Source: an uncultured Collinsella sp.
Lineage (GTDB): Bacteria; Actinomycetota; Coriobacteriia; Coriobacteriales; Coriobacteriaceae
Length of the DNA stretch: 17,565 nt
Direction: 5' to 3'
Assembly (NCBI GenBank): GCA_900545745.1
Contig: URAD01000026.1
Location: forward strand, 1 to 17,565
Part shown: positions 1 through 7,171 of the stretch, piece by piece
How positions within the stretch are numbered: the stretch's first letter is position 1
Layout of the letters: each line of letters begins with the position of its first letter
Translations under genes and position numbers: made by a program
The notes under the pieces: model-generated
Seen by the model: the letters and a program-made list of their open reading frames with translations, nothing else
The model's database searches: none
Told to the model about the DNA's origin: nothing

Positions 1-55
1 GAGGGTCTGACTACGAATCAGAACGTCATAGGTTCGAATCCTATACGCCGCACCA
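1..55 (+). tRNA. tRNA-Arg (anticodon ACG), 3' part
   Basis: This is the 3' portion of a tRNA cut by the window edge. The anticodon stem pairs 6-10 (TCTGA) with 18-22 (TCAGA). The seven-base loop at 11-17 places the anticodon ACG at 13-15, which reads the CGU arginine codon and, after A34-to-inosine editing, also CGC and CGA. The T-arm pairs 28-32 with 40-44 around a TTCGAAT loop. The 3' acceptor strand is 45-51, the discriminator A is at 52 and an encoded CCA is at 53-55. The acceptor 5' strand and the D-arm lie outside the window, so the acceptor stem cannot be checked. Confidence 0.93.
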
Positions 56-66
56 TTTGAGATTAA

Positions 67-97
67 AGCTCCCGGCAACGGGGGCTTTTCTTTTATG
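67..97 (+). terminator. Rho-independent terminator of tRNA-Arg
   Basis: An eight-base-pair stem (67-74 with 79-86, one G-U pair) closes a GCAA tetraloop and is followed by a T-rich tract with one C. It lies 12 bases after the tRNA CCA end, so it very probably ends the tRNA transcript. Confidence 0.85.
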
Positions 98-109
98 TCG
101 CCGCTGCAT

Positions 110-121
110 GGATTCGAACCT
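110..121 (-). repeat. Inverted copy of the tRNA T-arm core
   Basis: The 12 bases here are the exact reverse complement of positions 30-41, the T-arm core of the tRNA-Arg just upstream. The flanking bases do not complete a T-stem and there is no acceptor or anticodon stem around it, so it is not a second tRNA gene. It may be the relic of a tRNA fragment or an attachment site, or chance similarity to a widely conserved sequence. Confidence 0.35.
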
Positions 122-184
122 CGGTCGAGGCGCGAGCGTGAAGCGGACGATTTCCTGTCGACTCGTGTAAGATTCCGAGTAGAT

Positions 185-203
185 GTCGCGACTTATTCGC
201 GAC
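185..203 (+). promoter_or_regulatory. Seven-bp inverted repeat in the leader of the 241-2682 gene
   Basis: GTCGCGA at 185-191 and TCGCGAC at 197-203 form a perfect inverted repeat around CTTAT. It lies 38-56 bases before the GTG start of the downstream gene. It could be an operator or a leader RNA hairpin. There is no T-run after it, so it is not an intrinsic terminator. The nearest -10-like hexamer is TAAGAT at 168-173, with no convincing -35, so the promoter itself is not resolved. Confidence 0.4.
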
Positions 204-240
204 CACTCCTTCTTCAAGCGACCGATCAGGGTGATACTTC

Positions 241-2682
241 GTGGCAGAGCGTCCGACATACAAGCTCAGGTTTCTCGATCCCAAGAAGCGCTTTCCGGCG
301 ATGCCCGAGCAGCCTGCGGGACGCTCATATGGCGTGGTCTGGAAACTCTTTGGCGAGGATCAGCTTGAATCTTGTTATGTCGTCGAATTCGTTGGCAAAA
401 GTCATGTGTCGCTTTTGGGCTACGTAAGCGTTTCGGGTGAGGTGTACAAGGTGGACCGCCCCGTCAGCGAGGCTCCGCTGCCCAACGATCCCGACATGGA
501 ACTGGTCCTTGACGAGTCGGATTCCAGTATTGGTGAGATTATGGTAAGGGAAGCCAACGGTGCAATGCGCGCGTGTGCGCAAACTGCCGGCTCTCCCGAA
601 GGCCCCATGCGCGAGCAGTCCGACCACGAGACATGGAATTCGACCCGCGCCCTTCCTTACGGCGAGTTCATGGCCTCGATGTTCTTGCGCTACGTGATAT
701 TTGCCAACTCCGAAAGCGCTATTGTGAACACGGCGGACGCCGGCGGACTCGACGAGGGTATGCAAAACGTTGTCGACAAGATCAAGCTCGTAAAGTTGCC
801 CGAGCCGGTCGAGGTGTTTTTGGGCTTTAACACGGCACCGCTCCCCGATGCTATCGAGACGCTGCTCTACCGCGTTGACCATGCCGAGAATCCGAGCGGT
901 ATCGAGCGCTATGCCGCCGCCCTTATGAGCGAAATTGACTTGCCCCGCCTGCGCACCATCGCTGCCAAGTCCGAGATGAGCCTGGCTCGCATTGATCGCT
1001 CAAAGATTTTCTATCTCAATTTTGATCGTAGCCTGTTGGACCAGGACGAGATTGACATGCTGCTTGCCATCGAGTGCCGTCTCAACCGCCTCTCCGGCAT
1101 CCTTGAGCGCATCGGGGCCGGATTGGTCCCTGCGGCATCCTCGCCGAGCCTTGAGGGCTGCGCGCTCTTTGATGCGTGGCATATCGCCAAGACGACCAAC
1201 GATGTTCCCCGACTGCTCGATACGGCTTCGAGCGATAACCCGTGGGGCAAGCCGGGTACGGTGGCTTGCCAGCCGGGCGGCGAGTGGGACGTGCGCACCC
1301 GTTTTGCGCGAATCGTTGAGGCGCTCAACGTGGTCACGCGGCTCGACTATACCTATCGGGCAAACGTTGCCGAGGGGATTATGCTCGTTCGGTTTGGGCA
1401 GTCTGTCGTTGATGCCATGCCGCAACGTGAATACGACGCTCAGGATGACGCCTGGCGCGAGCTGGACGAGGACACGCGCGCGATCTGGGCCGCGGAGCAC
1501 GATGCGCGCGTGGCACTCACGCTTGCGGCAGCGTGTTTTGCCGCGGGCACCTGCATCACGCGCTGCTATGTGCAGATTGCTGCTCCCGACAGTGAGCAGG
1601 GCGAGCGCGTTGTCGCAACGTATTTCTTTGGGCGCGCGGCCTATCTGGCCGATTGCGTGCCTGTCGCCAAGGATCTTGAGAGCATGGACATGGACGATAT
1701 GCCGTGCAAGCGTGTACTTGAGGCGTATGAGTCAACTGCTCCGGAGACGATTGAACCTGCGGAGGTTCATGCTCGTCCGCGTGATGACCATCGCACGCTT
1801 CCGCCGGCGCTGCGCGATTTGCTGCTTGCCGATACGGCTGACGAGTTGGAGGTCATGGAAGAGGACGACGACCCATACGTGGCCCGTGTTGTTGAATTGC
1901 GCGAGCAGGCAAAAGTCGACCGTACAGGTGCTTTTGAAGGCTTTTCCCGTCTTGTTGAGGAGTTGGAGGCTAAGTGCGCCGTTGCCGAGCTTTTGGCGAC
2001 AGGTCCGGTTCAAACGCAGTTTTGCGATAACCAGCTGGTGCGCATGGTGCTACCGGTGTTGGAAGAAGACCGCTCTGTGCGAATCTTTCGTGCGCCCGAT
2101 GCGCTGTACTTTGCCCAGCACGAGATCTGCAGCTTTTACGTCGAGCAAGAGGACTTTGAACGAGCGCTGCCCGAGGTGCGCCATCTTTACGATCTGGCGC
2201 GCTCGTCCATGCAATCGCACTTTGCGCTCATCAACGTTCTTGCGCGTCTGGAGCGCTTTGACGAGATTATCGAGGTGGCGCGCCACGGCCTACGTATTGC
2301 CAGCGATCGCTCTGCAATCGGCTACCTGTTCTATCGCCTGGCGTTTGCCTATTGGAATTGCGATCAGCTCGACCTTGCGCTGGCTTGTTACCGTCTGGTG
2401 CCACGTGGCGAGGAGTCGGGCAGCAGCGCGCTGGAAGAAATGCAGGGCCTTATGAACGAGATGGGCGTCAGCGAGCCTCCGACGTTCGAGGAAGCGGTCG
2501 AGACCATTCGCAAGGCTGGACTCGAGCTGCCGCCAGTGTCCGCCGTGACGAATCAGCTGGCAGATGCCGCTGTGCAACTGGTCGACAACGGCTTCTTTTT
2601 CCTGGCGCGCGGTTGCATCTTCCAAATGTGGCGTACCATGGGTAACGACGAGCTCGGCTCCCTCAACCGCTCGCTGGGGTAG
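241..2682 (+). CDS. Large cytoplasmic protein of unknown function with TPR-like C-terminal part
   Basis: This 813-residue reading frame has no recognised catalytic motif, signal peptide or membrane segment. It is acidic, with a run of D and E around residues 535-545. The C-terminal third (about 610-760) contains paired helices spaced like tetratricopeptide repeats: short segments ending in aromatic residues (YVEQEDFERALPEV, LARLERFDEIIEVA, YWNCDQLDLALACY) about 34 residues apart. TPR folds usually act as protein-binding scaffolds, so an adaptor role is inferred. The GTG start is preceded by AGGG at 228-231, with ATG-start alternatives such as 301 lacking a ribosome site. The codon pattern matches the rest of the chromosome. 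It stands alone between the tRNA terminator and the ATPase locus. Existence as a gene is secure, function is unknown. Confidence 0.85.
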   Translation: MAERPTYKLRFLDPKKRFPAMPEQPAGRSYGVVWKLFGEDQLESCYVVEFVGKSHVSLLGYVSVSGEVYKVDRPVSEAPLPNDPDMELVLDESDSSIGEIMVREANGAMRACAQTAGSPEGPMREQSDHETWNSTRALPYGEFMASMFLRYVIFANSESAIVNTADAGGLDEGMQNVVDKIKLVKLPEPVEVFLGFNTAPLPDAIETLLYRVDHAENPSGIERYAAALMSEIDLPRLRTIAAKSEMSLARIDRSKIFYLNFDRSLLDQDEIDMLLAIECRLNRLSGILERIGAGLVPAASSPSLEGCALFDAWHIAKTTNDVPRLLDTASSDNPWGKPGTVACQPGGEWDVRTRFARIVEALNVVTRLDYTYRANVAEGIMLVRFGQSVVDAMPQREYDAQDDAWRELDEDTRAIWAAEHDARVALTLAAACFAAGTCITRCYVQIAAPDSEQGERVVATYFFGRAAYLADCVPVAKDLESMDMDDMPCKRVLEAYESTAPETIEPAEVHARPRDDHRTLPPALRDLLLADTADELEVMEEDDDPYVARVVELREQAKVDRTGAFEGFSRLVEELEAKCAVAELLATGPVQTQFCDNQLVRMVLPVLEEDRSVRIFRAPDALYFAQHEICSFYVEQEDFERALPEVRHLYDLARSSMQSHFALINVLARLERFDEIIEVARHGLRIASDRSAIGYLFYRLAFAYWNCDQLDLALACYRLVPRGEESGSSALEEMQGLMNEMGVSEPPTFEEAVETIRKAGLELPPVSAVTNQLADAAVQLVDNGFFFLARGCIFQMWRTMGNDELGSLNRSLG

Positions 2683-2772
2683 GGGCGATATAGAGGGGCC
2701 GCACCGCGCTATTTGCATCGGCGCGGGCGGGAGGACCCGGCAGGATCGGTAAGGCATAAAGCCGCCGAGCCT

Positions 2773-2828
2773 GCTAAAACTGTTAAACTCTGCTAAAGTT
2801 GCTAAACTTTGTTAAAGTTATTAAAACT
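2773..2828 (+). repeat. Tandem array of six TAAA-containing 9-10 bp units
   Basis: Six head-to-tail units follow the pattern [G/A][C/T]TAAA plus three or four bases rich in C and T: 2773-2781, 2782-2791, 2792-2800, 2801-2810, 2811-2819 and 2820-2828. The period of 9-10 bases is close to one helical turn. Neighbouring units also create short inverted repeats (AAAGTT with AACTTT, and AACTTT with AAAGTT). The array ends five bases before the ribosome site of the ATPase gene. It may be an operator or iteron-like array bound by the ATPase itself or by another regulator. The AT-richness contrasts with the GC-rich 2690-2770 stretch before it, in which nothing else was recognised. Confidence 0.75.
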
Positions 2829-2844
2829 AGCAGAGGAGGGCAGA

Positions 2845-3927
2845 ATGACGAAAGCTGTTAACCCCTTTAAGCCAACGGCGGGCATGAATCCGCCTGAGCT
2901 TATCGGACGGGACACTGTTTTGGATGACTTTGCCGAGGCTCTTGAGAATGGTCCTGGTGCCCCCGATCGACTCATGCGCATCTCGGGCGTCCGAGGCACA
3001 GGTAAAACGGTGCTCCTTAATGCATTGGGTGACCTTGCACGCAAAAAAGGATTCGAGGTCGTTGACGTTGCCTCCAATGCTGGTTTTTGCAATAGAATCC
3101 TCGAGGCTCTGCAGCGAAACGTTCGTCTTGAATCAATCTCGATTTCCCCATCGATTTTAGGGGTCAGCCTTGGCTCCATGGAGATGTCGAAGTCGGCCTC
3201 TCATCTGGGCGAGGCGATGTACGATGCTGCGAAGCGCGGTGGTCTGCTCATTACGCTCGACGAGATCCAGGATGCCTCAACTGAGGAAATGCGCGAGCTA
3301 GGCAATGAGATGCAGCTCTTGATCCGCCAAGGAGCGAATGTCGCTTTCGCTTTCGCCGGGCTGCCGACATCGGTAGATGGCGTGGTGGTGGATGATACGT
3401 TGACGTTCCTTCAGCGAGCCAAACATGTTGAACTTACTCGGCTTTCCGATTTTGAAGTTGGCGGATCGTTTGAGGATACGATGAGACGAGCGGGCAAGGA
3501 GCTCGACAAAGGTGCCGCTGAGCTATTAACAAAAGCTTCGGCAGGCTATCCCTTTATGGTCCAGCTGGTCGGATATTACGCTTGGCAGGTTGCTGCGCGC
3601 AGTGGGGCGGAGAGCGTGAGCGAAGAGGCGGCTCGTAAGGGTATCCAGGCGGCTCTTGATAGCTTTAATGCTATGGTGATTGCCCCAGCGCTGCGCAGGG
3701 TGTCGGAACGGCAGTTTCAGTATCTCGCGGCGATGGCTCAATGCGAGGGCGTCGATATCGCCAACGGCGATATTGCCAAGAAGATGGGTTTGTCGGCGAG
3801 CAAAGTTGGGTCATATCGCAAGCGTCTGATCGATGCGGGGTTGATTGAGCCCGCGGGCTATGGCCGTGTTTCGTTTGCAATTCCGTACATGCGCGATTAT
3901 CTGTTGGAGACCGTTCAGGAGGACTAA
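2845..3927 (+). CDS. AAA+ ATPase with C-terminal winged helix (Cdc6/ORC- or STAND-like)
   Basis: A 360-residue P-loop ATPase. Walker A is GVRGTGKT at residues 48-55, after a PELIGRD box that resembles the GRE/GRD element preceding Walker A in Orc1/Cdc6 and STAND ATPases. Walker B is LLITLDE at 134-140, and FAFAGLP at 168-174 sits where sensor 1 is expected. Residues about 305-355 form a winged-helix-like DNA-binding part (IAKKMGLSASKVGSYRKRL, then DAGLIEPAGYGRVSF). No nuclease, protease or membrane segment is fused to it. The ATG start at 2845 is chosen because GAGGAGGG at 2833-2840 is an excellent ribosome site. A longer TTG start at 2809 would lie inside the repeat array. AGA and other codons rare in htpG appear here, which hints at transfer. 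Family assignment is fair, the biological role is open: DNA-bound regulator, replication or mobile-element function, or defence. Confidence 0.85.
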   Translation: MTKAVNPFKPTAGMNPPELIGRDTVLDDFAEALENGPGAPDRLMRISGVRGTGKTVLLNALGDLARKKGFEVVDVASNAGFCNRILEALQRNVRLESISISPSILGVSLGSMEMSKSASHLGEAMYDAAKRGGLLITLDEIQDASTEEMRELGNEMQLLIRQGANVAFAFAGLPTSVDGVVVDDTLTFLQRAKHVELTRLSDFEVGGSFEDTMRRAGKELDKGAAELLTKASAGYPFMVQLVGYYAWQVAARSGAESVSEEAARKGIQAALDSFNAMVIAPALRRVSERQFQYLAAMAQCEGVDIANGDIAKKMGLSASKVGSYRKRLIDAGLIEPAGYGRVSFAIPYMRDYLLETVQED

Positions 3928-3975
3928 TAAAGAATGGCTGTCCGCGCTGTCGCTGGGGCCGTCCTTGTATCTTTG

Positions 3976-4030
3976 TCTCAATCTGTAACATCTGGAGGGG
4001 ATTACGGCCTGCAGATGTTACAGATTGAGA
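3976..4030. repeat. Perfect 19-bp inverted repeat with 17-base spacer
   Basis: The left arm at 3976-3994 (TCTCAATCTGTAACATCTG) is perfectly complementary to the right arm at 4012-4030. The spacer 3995-4011 is GC-rich. No T-run follows on either strand, so it is not a standard intrinsic terminator, although an RNA hairpin this stable could still end or protect the ATPase transcript. It begins 48 bases after the ATPase stop codon. Alternatives are a binding site for a dimeric protein, a recombination site or the folded ends of a tiny element. Confidence 0.8.
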
Positions 4031-4038
4031 TGATTGAC

Positions 4039-4083
4039 TGAGGCGTTTACTGGTAAAAGAGAGATAAAAGAGGAAACGCCTCA
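4039..4083. repeat. Ten-bp inverted repeat, 25-base spacer
   Basis: TGAGGCGTTT at 4039-4048 pairs perfectly with AAACGCCTCA at 4074-4083. It starts nine bases after the larger inverted repeat and ends just before the tRNA-Ser promoter. Neither strand shows a proper U-tract after it. It may be a second part of the same unexplained structure, or a weak terminator. Confidence 0.55.
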
Positions 4084-4092
4084 AAATTCCCC

Positions 4093-4121
4093 TTGCCCAA
4101 CTTCGGCTGTTTGGTTACTAT
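4093..4121 (+). promoter_or_regulatory. Sigma-70-type promoter of tRNA-Ser
   Basis: TTGCCC at 4093-4098 and TACTAT at 4116-4121 are separated by 17 bases. Initiation six to eight bases after the -10 would give a short leader before the mature tRNA at 4136. The position and spacing fit well. Confidence 0.65.
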
Positions 4122-4135
4122 AGAACGGCTGTTAC

Positions 4136-4226
4136 GGAGAGCTGACCGAGAGGCCGAAGGTGCTCGCCTGCTAAGCGAGTATGCCCCAAAAGGGCATCTG
4201 GGGTTCGAATCCCCAGCTCTCCGCCA
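4136..4226 (+). tRNA. tRNA-Ser (anticodon GCT)
   Basis: A complete class II tRNA of 91 bases. The acceptor stem pairs GGAGAGC (4136-4142) with GCTCTCC (4216-4222), followed by discriminator G at 4223 and encoded CCA at 4224-4226. The anticodon stem CTCGC (4163-4167) pairs with GCGAG (4175-4179), and the loop gives anticodon GCT at 4170-4172, which reads AGC and AGU. The long variable arm forms a stem ATGCCC with GGGCAT, as expected for tRNA-Ser. The T-arm is intact. Serine tRNA genes are common insertion sites, and both neighbouring protein genes look atypical. Confidence 0.97.
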
Positions 4227-4240
4227 GTATGACTTTGAAG

Positions 4241-4267
4241 AAGGGTCCCATTTGGGGCCCTTTTTTA
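4241..4267 (+). terminator. Rho-independent terminator of tRNA-Ser
   Basis: A nine-base-pair stem (4241-4249 with 4254-4262, one G-U pair) around ATTT is followed by further T residues to 4266. It lies 14 bases beyond the tRNA 3' end. Confidence 0.88.
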
Positions 4268-4402
4268 TTATCAAGAATGGCGGCTGGGGATTAGAGTCCG
4301 AAAGGGCGTGAACATTAGGCAAACACGGGGCGCTTGAAAACGGGGAGACCCAGGCGTGCTCGTGCACCCCGGTGTGGGGTTCCTAGGGGATGGAGTAGAA
4401 AT

Positions 4403-5554
4403 ATGGTAAAGGTCGGGCTGCGTAAGCCGAATCTAAAGACATCACTCAAGGCAAGAACGACCGGCAGAGCGAAGCGCGCGGTAAAGCGGGCGATAATCCC
4501 CGGCTATGGTAAGAAGGGCATGGGGTGGATCAAAAATCCGAAGAAGGCTGCTTACAATGCCGTATACAGCAGAACGACCGTCGGAGTTGGGGATGTCGCT
4601 CGCGCCGTTGCTAAATCAGGCGCTCGGAGCTCGGCGTCAAGGACGTCCTCAATTACTGTTTCATCGCATGAAATTACACCTTTGACGAAGCCTGAACAGA
4701 AATCTCTCACTCGAGAGATTACGTCGGTTGACAGGGCGAACAAGGCGCTTTTGCTATGCTTCCTTCTTGGGTGGTCGGGCGCTCATAGGGCGTATGCACG
4801 GATGTGGGGTAGCTTCTTTCTATATCTCTTTACCTTTGGCCTTTTTGGATTTGGTTGGCTGTTTGATATTGTGACACTACTGATGAGACGCTCCGAGCTA
4901 AGGCGTCTCGGCGACAGTGATCCGACTCAACAGCAAGCGCCATGTTCTGTTGATTCTACATTCGATCGAAATGTCGCCGACTCCGGAAATTGGGAACAGC
5001 GTGGAGATGGGGAGGCTGCGGTTCGGCTAGAGCTTCAACGTAAAAACCGTGCCTATATGGAAGAAAACGGCATCGACGTGGAGATGTTTACCGAGGAAAA
5101 GGTCGCGGCGGACGCCTTGCGAACCATTGAGTCGGTATGCCCGTGCATGCTTAGGTTTGACCGAGGCATGAGCGAAGAGGAGCCAAGCATCAGCTTTTGC
5201 TCTCCAACAAAGACGGGGAAAATGCCCAAGAATGTCGTCGAGGCCCGCATTTACCATCAGGACGTGAAGCTATTGATGGATTCCCACGGCTTCGAATTGC
5301 CGGAGTATGGTGACAGCATCAATGTCATGATTAGTTATCTAGCTGATGGGCGCATAAATAAAGTCGATATCCATGGGTTCCATAATGGCCGCTCCGTTAG
5401 TGTCTCCATTCGCAGGCGGAGCGACGATCTTGTTATGACGAGTGCGGGCACCATCGGAGAAACGGGTGCCTGGCAATCGCTGTGTCCTGGGGCAGACCCC
5501 TCAGCTGGGGATCTTTTCAGGGCCTTGACCAAGGAGGTCGAAAGGATCTACTAG
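4403..5554 (+). CDS. TM2-domain membrane protein with strongly basic N-terminus
   Basis: A 383-residue protein in three parts. Residues 1-60 are very basic and contain the segment GYGKKGMGWIKNPKKAAYN, which I associate with accessory or phage-linked proteins of Gram-positive bacteria. Residues about 113-165 are a TM2 domain: two hydrophobic helices (NKALLLCFLLGWSGAHRAY, then LYLFTFGLFGFGWLFDIVTL) with the family's G-x-H-R-x-Y and G-W-L-F-D signatures. Residues about 200-383 are a soluble acidic domain that I do not recognise. The ATG at 4403 is chosen over the in-frame TTG at 4334 because GGGGATGGAG at 4386-4395 is a good ribosome site. AGA, ATA and other codons rare in htpG suggest transfer. 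It lies just after the tRNA-Ser and has no same-strand partner gene, so nothing nearby states its job. No clear promoter was found in 4268-4402. Confidence 0.85.
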   Translation: MVKVGLRKPNLKTSLKARTTGRAKRAVKRAIIPGYGKKGMGWIKNPKKAAYNAVYSRTTVGVGDVARAVAKSGARSSASRTSSITVSSHEITPLTKPEQKSLTREITSVDRANKALLLCFLLGWSGAHRAYARMWGSFFLYLFTFGLFGFGWLFDIVTLLMRRSELRRLGDSDPTQQQAPCSVDSTFDRNVADSGNWEQRGDGEAAVRLELQRKNRAYMEENGIDVEMFTEEKVAADALRTIESVCPCMLRFDRGMSEEEPSISFCSPTKTGKMPKNVVEARIYHQDVKLLMDSHGFELPEYGDSINVMISYLADGRINKVDIHGFHNGRSVSVSIRRRSDDLVMTSAGTIGETGAWQSLCPGADPSAGDLFRALTKEVERIY

Positions 5555-5658
5555 CATGCCCGGTGGACCCGTTTTCAAGGTCCGAAAAGACACAGCGAAG
5601 GTAAACGGCTAGCAATGTCGCTTTGGTGATTCTGACGCATCCCGTTTAAGAGGTATTC

Positions 5659-5685
5659 AAAAAGAGGCGCCCCGTTGGACGCCTC
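5659..5685 (-). terminator. Rho-independent terminator of the carboxypeptidase gene
   Basis: Read on the minus strand, a nine-base-pair stem (5685-5677 with 5672-5664, one G-U pair) closes an AACG loop and is followed by five U residues (A5659-A5663 on the plus strand). It lies about 30 bases after the minus-strand stop codon. On the plus strand it is followed only by ATTTGG, so it may give weak termination of the convergent TM2 gene as well. Confidence 0.82.
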
Positions 5686-5714
5686 ATTTGGTTCGATGTG
5701 ATATCGCTCCGGCC

Positions 5715-7055
5715 CTACGCCTTGGGCGCCTTGGCTACGGTCTCGCTCTCGGCTGTGAGCGGGCGGTTGTCGATGCGGCGGCCCAAGCGATCGAGCTTCA
5801 CGAGCAGCCATTCAATGGGATTCGGCCCTGCGCCTTCCTCGTCGGCAACCAGGTCCATGACGGCGATCTTGGTGCCGTCCTGCTTGAGTGTAACGCTGCC
5901 CACCTTGTCGCCCACATGCACCGTGCCCGAAAGATCGTCGTAGCTAACCTTTTCGGTCACCTCGCCGGCAAGAGAAAACACGGTCGCTTGCGCCGTGGGA
6001 TCGGCGAGCGTGGCGTCGATTGTCTTATCCGTCCAGTCGGTTTGACTAATGCGCGCCATAAGCGGGTTGCCGTTGGCGGTCTTTTCTTGCGTGTTGGCGA
6101 TTGCGACCGTCACCTTGTGACCGTAGTACCAGTTGGCAAGGGTGGCGGTATCGGTAAAGCGCTGATCGGTGGTGGTGGAGTTCAAAATAACGGTGTAGAT
6201 CTCGTCGCCGTCGCGGTTGTAGGCGCTCGTAAAGCAATAGCCCGCGTCGTCGGTGGTGCCGGTCTTGCCGCCGATGTTGCCATCTTGGCCCAGCAAATAG
6301 TTATGCGTGTCCATGGAATGCGAATGGTCGGTGCCGTCGGCGCCCGTGACCTCGATCCAGGAATCCTCGCTCGCTACGACCTCGCGGATCGTGTCGTTTT
6401 TCATGGCCTCCTGCATCATCAGCGCTACGTCGTGTGCGGTTGAGTGCATATTGCCAGCCCACTCATCAAAGTCCAGACCATGCGGGTTTTCAAAAAGCGT
6501 ACCGGTACAGCCGAGCTTCTTAGCGCGCTCGTTCATGGCCTTCACAAATGTGGCCTCGGCGTCTTTGGTCTTGGGGTCGATCTTCTTGCCCACATATTCG
6601 GCGAGCACGATGGCGGCGTCGTTGCCCGAGGGAATCATCAGACCGCGTAGTGCCTGCTCCACGGTAAGCTTGTCGCCTTCGAGCAAGCCGGCGGTCGAAT
6701 TACCCACGGTGGCTGCGGCGTTGCTCACCGTGACCTTCTCGTCCATCTTGCAATTCTCGACGGTTAGGATTGCGGTCATGACCTTGGTGATCGAGGCGAT
6801 TTTGACCTGCTCATCGGCGCCGCGCCCATAGTAGACGGTACCGTCTTTGCCCATGACGAGGGCATTGGTCGCATCGATATCGGGCAGGTTTTCGGCCGTG
6901 ATGCCGCGCGCATCGGCGGTTTTGCCGCAAACATTGTCGGTCGTGAGCACTTGGGCGCCGGCGACGGTGGGCGCGCCAGCGGCAAGGGCGATAGCGCAGA
7001 CAAAGCCGGCGGCAAGCTGGGCTGAGCGCTTTGCAAAAGAGGTGAGGGACTTCAC
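5715..7055 (-). CDS. dacA: Secreted D-alanyl-D-alanine carboxypeptidase (PBP5-type, S11 family)
   Basis: This enzyme removes the terminal D-Ala from peptidoglycan pentapeptides outside the membrane and so limits cross-linking. All three penicillin-binding motifs are present, counting from a GTG start at 7055: SITK with the catalytic Ser at 88 and Lys at 91, SGN at 143-145, and KTG at 264-266. Residues 1-34 form a signal peptide (basic MKSLTSFAKR, hydrophobic stretch, AGA before the likely cut). After the catalytic domain comes a beta-rich PBP5-like C-terminal domain, and near the end NPIEWLLVKLDRLGRRI could be the amphipathic helix that anchors such enzymes. Length is 446 residues, typical for the family. 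The frame stays open to ATG codons at 7124 and 7166, but these would put about 23 or 37 extra residues before the signal peptide and lie upstream of a good -10. GTG is favoured though its ribosome site is weak. It diverges from the VanR-like gene. Confidence 0.92.
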   Translation of the reverse strand: MKSLTSFAKRSAQLAAGFVCAIALAAGAPTVAGAQVLTTDNVCGKTADARGITAENLPDIDATNALVMGKDGTVYYGRGADEQVKIASITKVMTAILTVENCKMDEKVTVSNAAATVGNSTAGLLEGDKLTVEQALRGLMIPSGNDAAIVLAEYVGKKIDPKTKDAEATFVKAMNERAKKLGCTGTLFENPHGLDFDEWAGNMHSTAHDVALMMQEAMKNDTIREVVASEDSWIEVTGADGTDHSHSMDTHNYLLGQDGNIGGKTGTTDDAGYCFTSAYNRDGDEIYTVILNSTTTDQRFTDTATLANWYYGHKVTVAIANTQEKTANGNPLMARISQTDWTDKTIDATLADPTAQATVFSLAGEVTEKVSYDDLSGTVHVGDKVGSVTLKQDGTKIAVMDLVADEEGAGPNPIEWLLVKLDRLGRRIDNRPLTAESETVAKAPKA

Positions 7056-7094
7056 AGATTTCGCTTTCGACGGGATGGTCTCTTCTGAAACTAG

Positions 7095-7100
7095 AGTATA
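7095..7100 (-). promoter_or_regulatory. Probable -10 element for the carboxypeptidase gene
   Basis: On the minus strand these bases read TATACT, five of six matches to TATAAT. The -35 at the usual spacing (TGATCG) is poor, as expected for a regulated promoter. Initiation near 7087 would leave a leader of about 30 bases before the GTG at 7055, which supports that start over the upstream ATGs. Confidence 0.5.
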
Positions 7101-7171
7101 TCGTTTGCCGGCGTCGGCGATCATCGCGTGCGTGCGTGGCCCACATCCGCGTTCGAACGGGCACAAGGGTG

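Noticed and set aside
101..140. A possible second tRNA on the minus strand
   Set aside because: Only the T-arm core matches. The T-stem does not pair and no anticodon or acceptor stem is present.
992..2455. A 487-codon frame overlapping the 813-residue gene in another phase
   Set aside because: The product is extremely rich in R, S, C and W, typical of an out-of-phase reading of GC-rich coding DNA, and there is no ribosome site.
2773..2828. CRISPR array
   Set aside because: The units are only 9-10 bases and lie back to back, with no spacers and no cas genes.
4093..4311. A 72-codon frame across the tRNA-Ser gene
   Set aside because: It reads through the tRNA and its terminator, which are both certain.
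5688..6443. A 251-codon plus-strand frame within the carboxypeptidase gene
   Set aside because: It is antisense to a gene with all three catalytic motifs, and its V/G/H-rich translation has no recognisable domain.
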